Below, one piece after another: positions 62,921-64,000 of a stretch of 64,000 nucleotides of DNA (within the stretch, counting starts at the first letter, position 1; every line of letters starts with the position of its first letter). This stretch comes from CAWGMT01 sp963823675. Lineage in GTDB: Bacteria > Planctomycetota > Planctomycetia > Isosphaerales > Isosphaeraceae. The notes under the pieces were generated by a model that worked only from the letters and a program-made list of their open reading frames with translations, was not told where the DNA came from and ran no database searches. The stretch is taken from NCBI GenBank assembly GCA_963823675.1, contig CAWGMT010000010.1:248001-312000 (forward strand), in the 5' to 3' direction. Both the position numbers and the translations under genes were made by a program.

Positions 62921-63354
62921 TGGTTCAACTGGAAAACTTGTTCCCGGGCCTCCGCGACTCGGGCTACATTGTGACCAGCCCCGAAGACATCCGTTACAAC
63001 TGCGTCGGCTGGGCCGCGGGACACTCGGACCAGTGGTGGTGGCCCGCCGAGGACGGCTACTGGCCGGACGAAGCTGAACGGGAAGAGACCGTCGCCGCGT
63101 TCGTCGCGGCTTTCGGCGTGTCCGGCTTCGTCGAGTGCGATGACTCGAGGCTCGAAGCGGGTTATGAGAAGATCGCGATCTATGCCTCGATAGACGGCAC
63201 TCCGACCCACGTCGCGAAGCAGCTCGATTCGGGACTCTGGAGCAGCAAGCTAGGGCAACTCCATGATATTCAACACCGATTGCAAGACCTCGCGGGCACC
63301 CTTTACGGCACCGTTGCGCGCTTTCTGCAACGGGAACGACCGTGCCCTGATTGA
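62920..63354 (+). CDS. DUF7689-like protein with papain-like Cys/His pattern
   Basis: 144 residues from ATG 62920, overlapping the previous stop codon by one base. Starts MVQLENLFPGLRDSGYIVTS. Conserved-looking landmarks are RYNCVGWAAGHSDQWWWPAE, DGYWPDEAEREETVAAFVAA, then YEKIAIYASIDGTPTHVAKQ LDSGLWSSKLGQLHDIQHRL. A Cys at the start of a helix (YNCVGWA) and a His in the PTHVA strand followed by an Asp/Gln context is the order found in NlpC/P60 and papain-like folds, so an amidase or peptidase activity is conceivable. No signal peptide. The DUF7689 name is from memory. Confidence 0.7.
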   Translation: MVQLENLFPGLRDSGYIVTSPEDIRYNCVGWAAGHSDQWWWPAEDGYWPDEAEREETVAAFVAAFGVSGFVECDDSRLEAGYEKIAIYASIDGTPTHVAKQLDSGLWSSKLGQLHDIQHRLQDLAGTLYGTVARFLQRERPCPD

Positions 63355-63514
63355 ACTGACAGGGGCGTGGTAGAGAAGTCGACCAAGGTGACCGGGATCG
63401 AGCCGGCAACCTCTGATTAATCGCTTTGCGTGATTTCCACGCCCCGCTTACGTCGTCGTCACGATCTGCCCCAGGTGATCCGGGGGCTCGTCACCATCTT
63501 GAGGGTTCGGTTCG

Positions 63515-64000
63515 CTATGGATCGGCTCGCCGGATAATGGGGGAAGCGCGGGGCCCGCGGCGGTCCAGCATGTGGCCGATGTCGAATCGTTCGCCGATGT
63601 AGTGCTTGCGCACGTCGGGATTGTGGAGAATCTCCTCGCGGTTGCCATAGGCAAAGACGCGGCCCTCGCGGATCAAGTAGCAGCGGTCGGTGACCTCGAG
63701 CGTTTCGCGAAACTGGTGGTCGGTGAGCAGAATCCCGATATTGTAGCGCTCGACCAGGCCGCGGATCTGGTCCTGGATCTCGATGACCGTTTTGGGGTCG
63801 ATGCCGGCGAAGGGTTCATCGAGCATGATCATCTTGGGCTCGGTGATCAGCGACCGGGCGATTTCGAGCCGGCGCCGCTCGCCGCCGGAGACGCGGTTGG
63901 CCTTGGTTTTCCGGACCTTCGTCAGGCCGAATTGATCGAGCAGGTCGTTTTGCCGGGCTTTCCTCTGCTTGCGAGTCAGTTGCTTGCGGGTCTCGAGAAT
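63515..64000 (-). CDS. lptB: LPS export ABC transporter ATP-binding protein LptB, 5' part outside window
   Basis: The C-terminal 161 residues are visible; the gene enters from the right edge. ABC signature SGGERRRLEIARSLI, Walker B KMIMLDEPFAGIDPKTV, H-loop GILLTDHQFRETLEVTDRCY and the C-terminal RVFAYGNREEILHNPDVRKH YIGERFDI, which is the LptB-type end. It powers extraction of lipopolysaccharide from the inner membrane with LptFG/LptC. Consistent with an outer membrane in this organism and with the heptosyltransferase-like gene at 43.7 kb. The preceding 160 bp hold no gene. Confidence 0.92.
   Translation of the reverse strand: MLETRKQLTRKQRKARQNDLLDQFGLTKVRKTKANRVSGGERRRLEIARSLITEPKMIMLDEPFAGIDPKTVIEIQDQIRGLVERYNIGILLTDHQFRETLEVTDRCYLIREGRVFAYGNREEILHNPDVRKHYIGERFDIGHMLDRRGPRASPIIRRADP

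Overview
The window looks like chromosomal DNA of a high-GC planctomycete (Planctomycetota, probably Isosphaeraceae-like; the family is an inference). The pointers are: secreted proteins with the planctomycete N-terminal 'LExRxLxS' motif (12347-15207 and 20250-21234); ECF sigma factors linked to Ser/Thr kinases, including one with a transmembrane C-terminal extension; a kinase carrying 16 WD40 repeats; an S53/Ig/FN3/DUF4082 protein and a dockerin-like protein; and many families of palindromic or short-period intergenic repeats. No rRNA, CRISPR array, prophage or transposase gene was seen.

Layout. 1-5.9 kb: FAD-linked oxidase (runs off the left edge), two membrane proteins, a TlpA-like thioredoxin, and a LON-domain gene followed by folE. 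6.4-15.2 kb: a broken conserved protein, a metallophosphoesterase, a tandem pair of EF-hand proteins, a Tat-exported aldo/keto reductase, a WD40 stub and a large S53 peptidase. 15.9-18.8 kb: nth, metF, queG. 18.8-20.2 kb: a gene-poor stretch rich in inverted repeats. 20.2-25.2 kb: dockerin protein and two polytopic envelope proteins. 25.2-25.6 kb: a CAT-anticodon tRNA interrupted by a 357-nt group I intron, the most striking feature. 25.8-34.3 kb: fatty-acid desaturase, truD and an RluA-type pseudouridine synthase, a phosphatase-like lipoprotein, two coupled GT-C-type genes and a DUF6677-like protein preceded by a 45-residue microprotein. 34.8-46.1 kb: an AAA ATPase, rsmE, a VOC protein, a lipoprotein, a rhomboid protease, a TPR membrane protein, an alpha/beta hydrolase, a heptosyltransferase-like GT9 enzyme and small conserved genes. 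46.3-62.3 kb: a signalling island with two ECF sigma factors, four Ser/Thr kinases (one fused to a sigma-region-4-like domain) and a STAS protein, with a gamma-glutamyltransferase-like protein inserted. 62.5-64 kb: a two-gene cassette of unknown function and lptB (runs off the right edge).

How the genes fit together. Housekeeping tRNA/rRNA modification (queG, truD, the RluA family gene, rsmE), one-carbon/folate metabolism (folE, metF) and base-excision repair (nth) are interleaved with envelope and glycan functions (GT9, GT87, GT-C genes, TPR membrane protein, desaturase, lptB). The 46-62 kb island looks like a set of transmembrane kinase/sigma modules that would couple extracellular or envelope cues to transcription.

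Caution on quality. I count about 20 places where a conserved protein continues in another frame after a one-base slip, including housekeeping genes (truD, rsmE). The spread over unrelated genes suggests uncorrected consensus errors more than real decay, so many entries give the span of the reconstructed gene. At least seven families of dispersed intergenic repeats are present, three of them built from 7-bp units.
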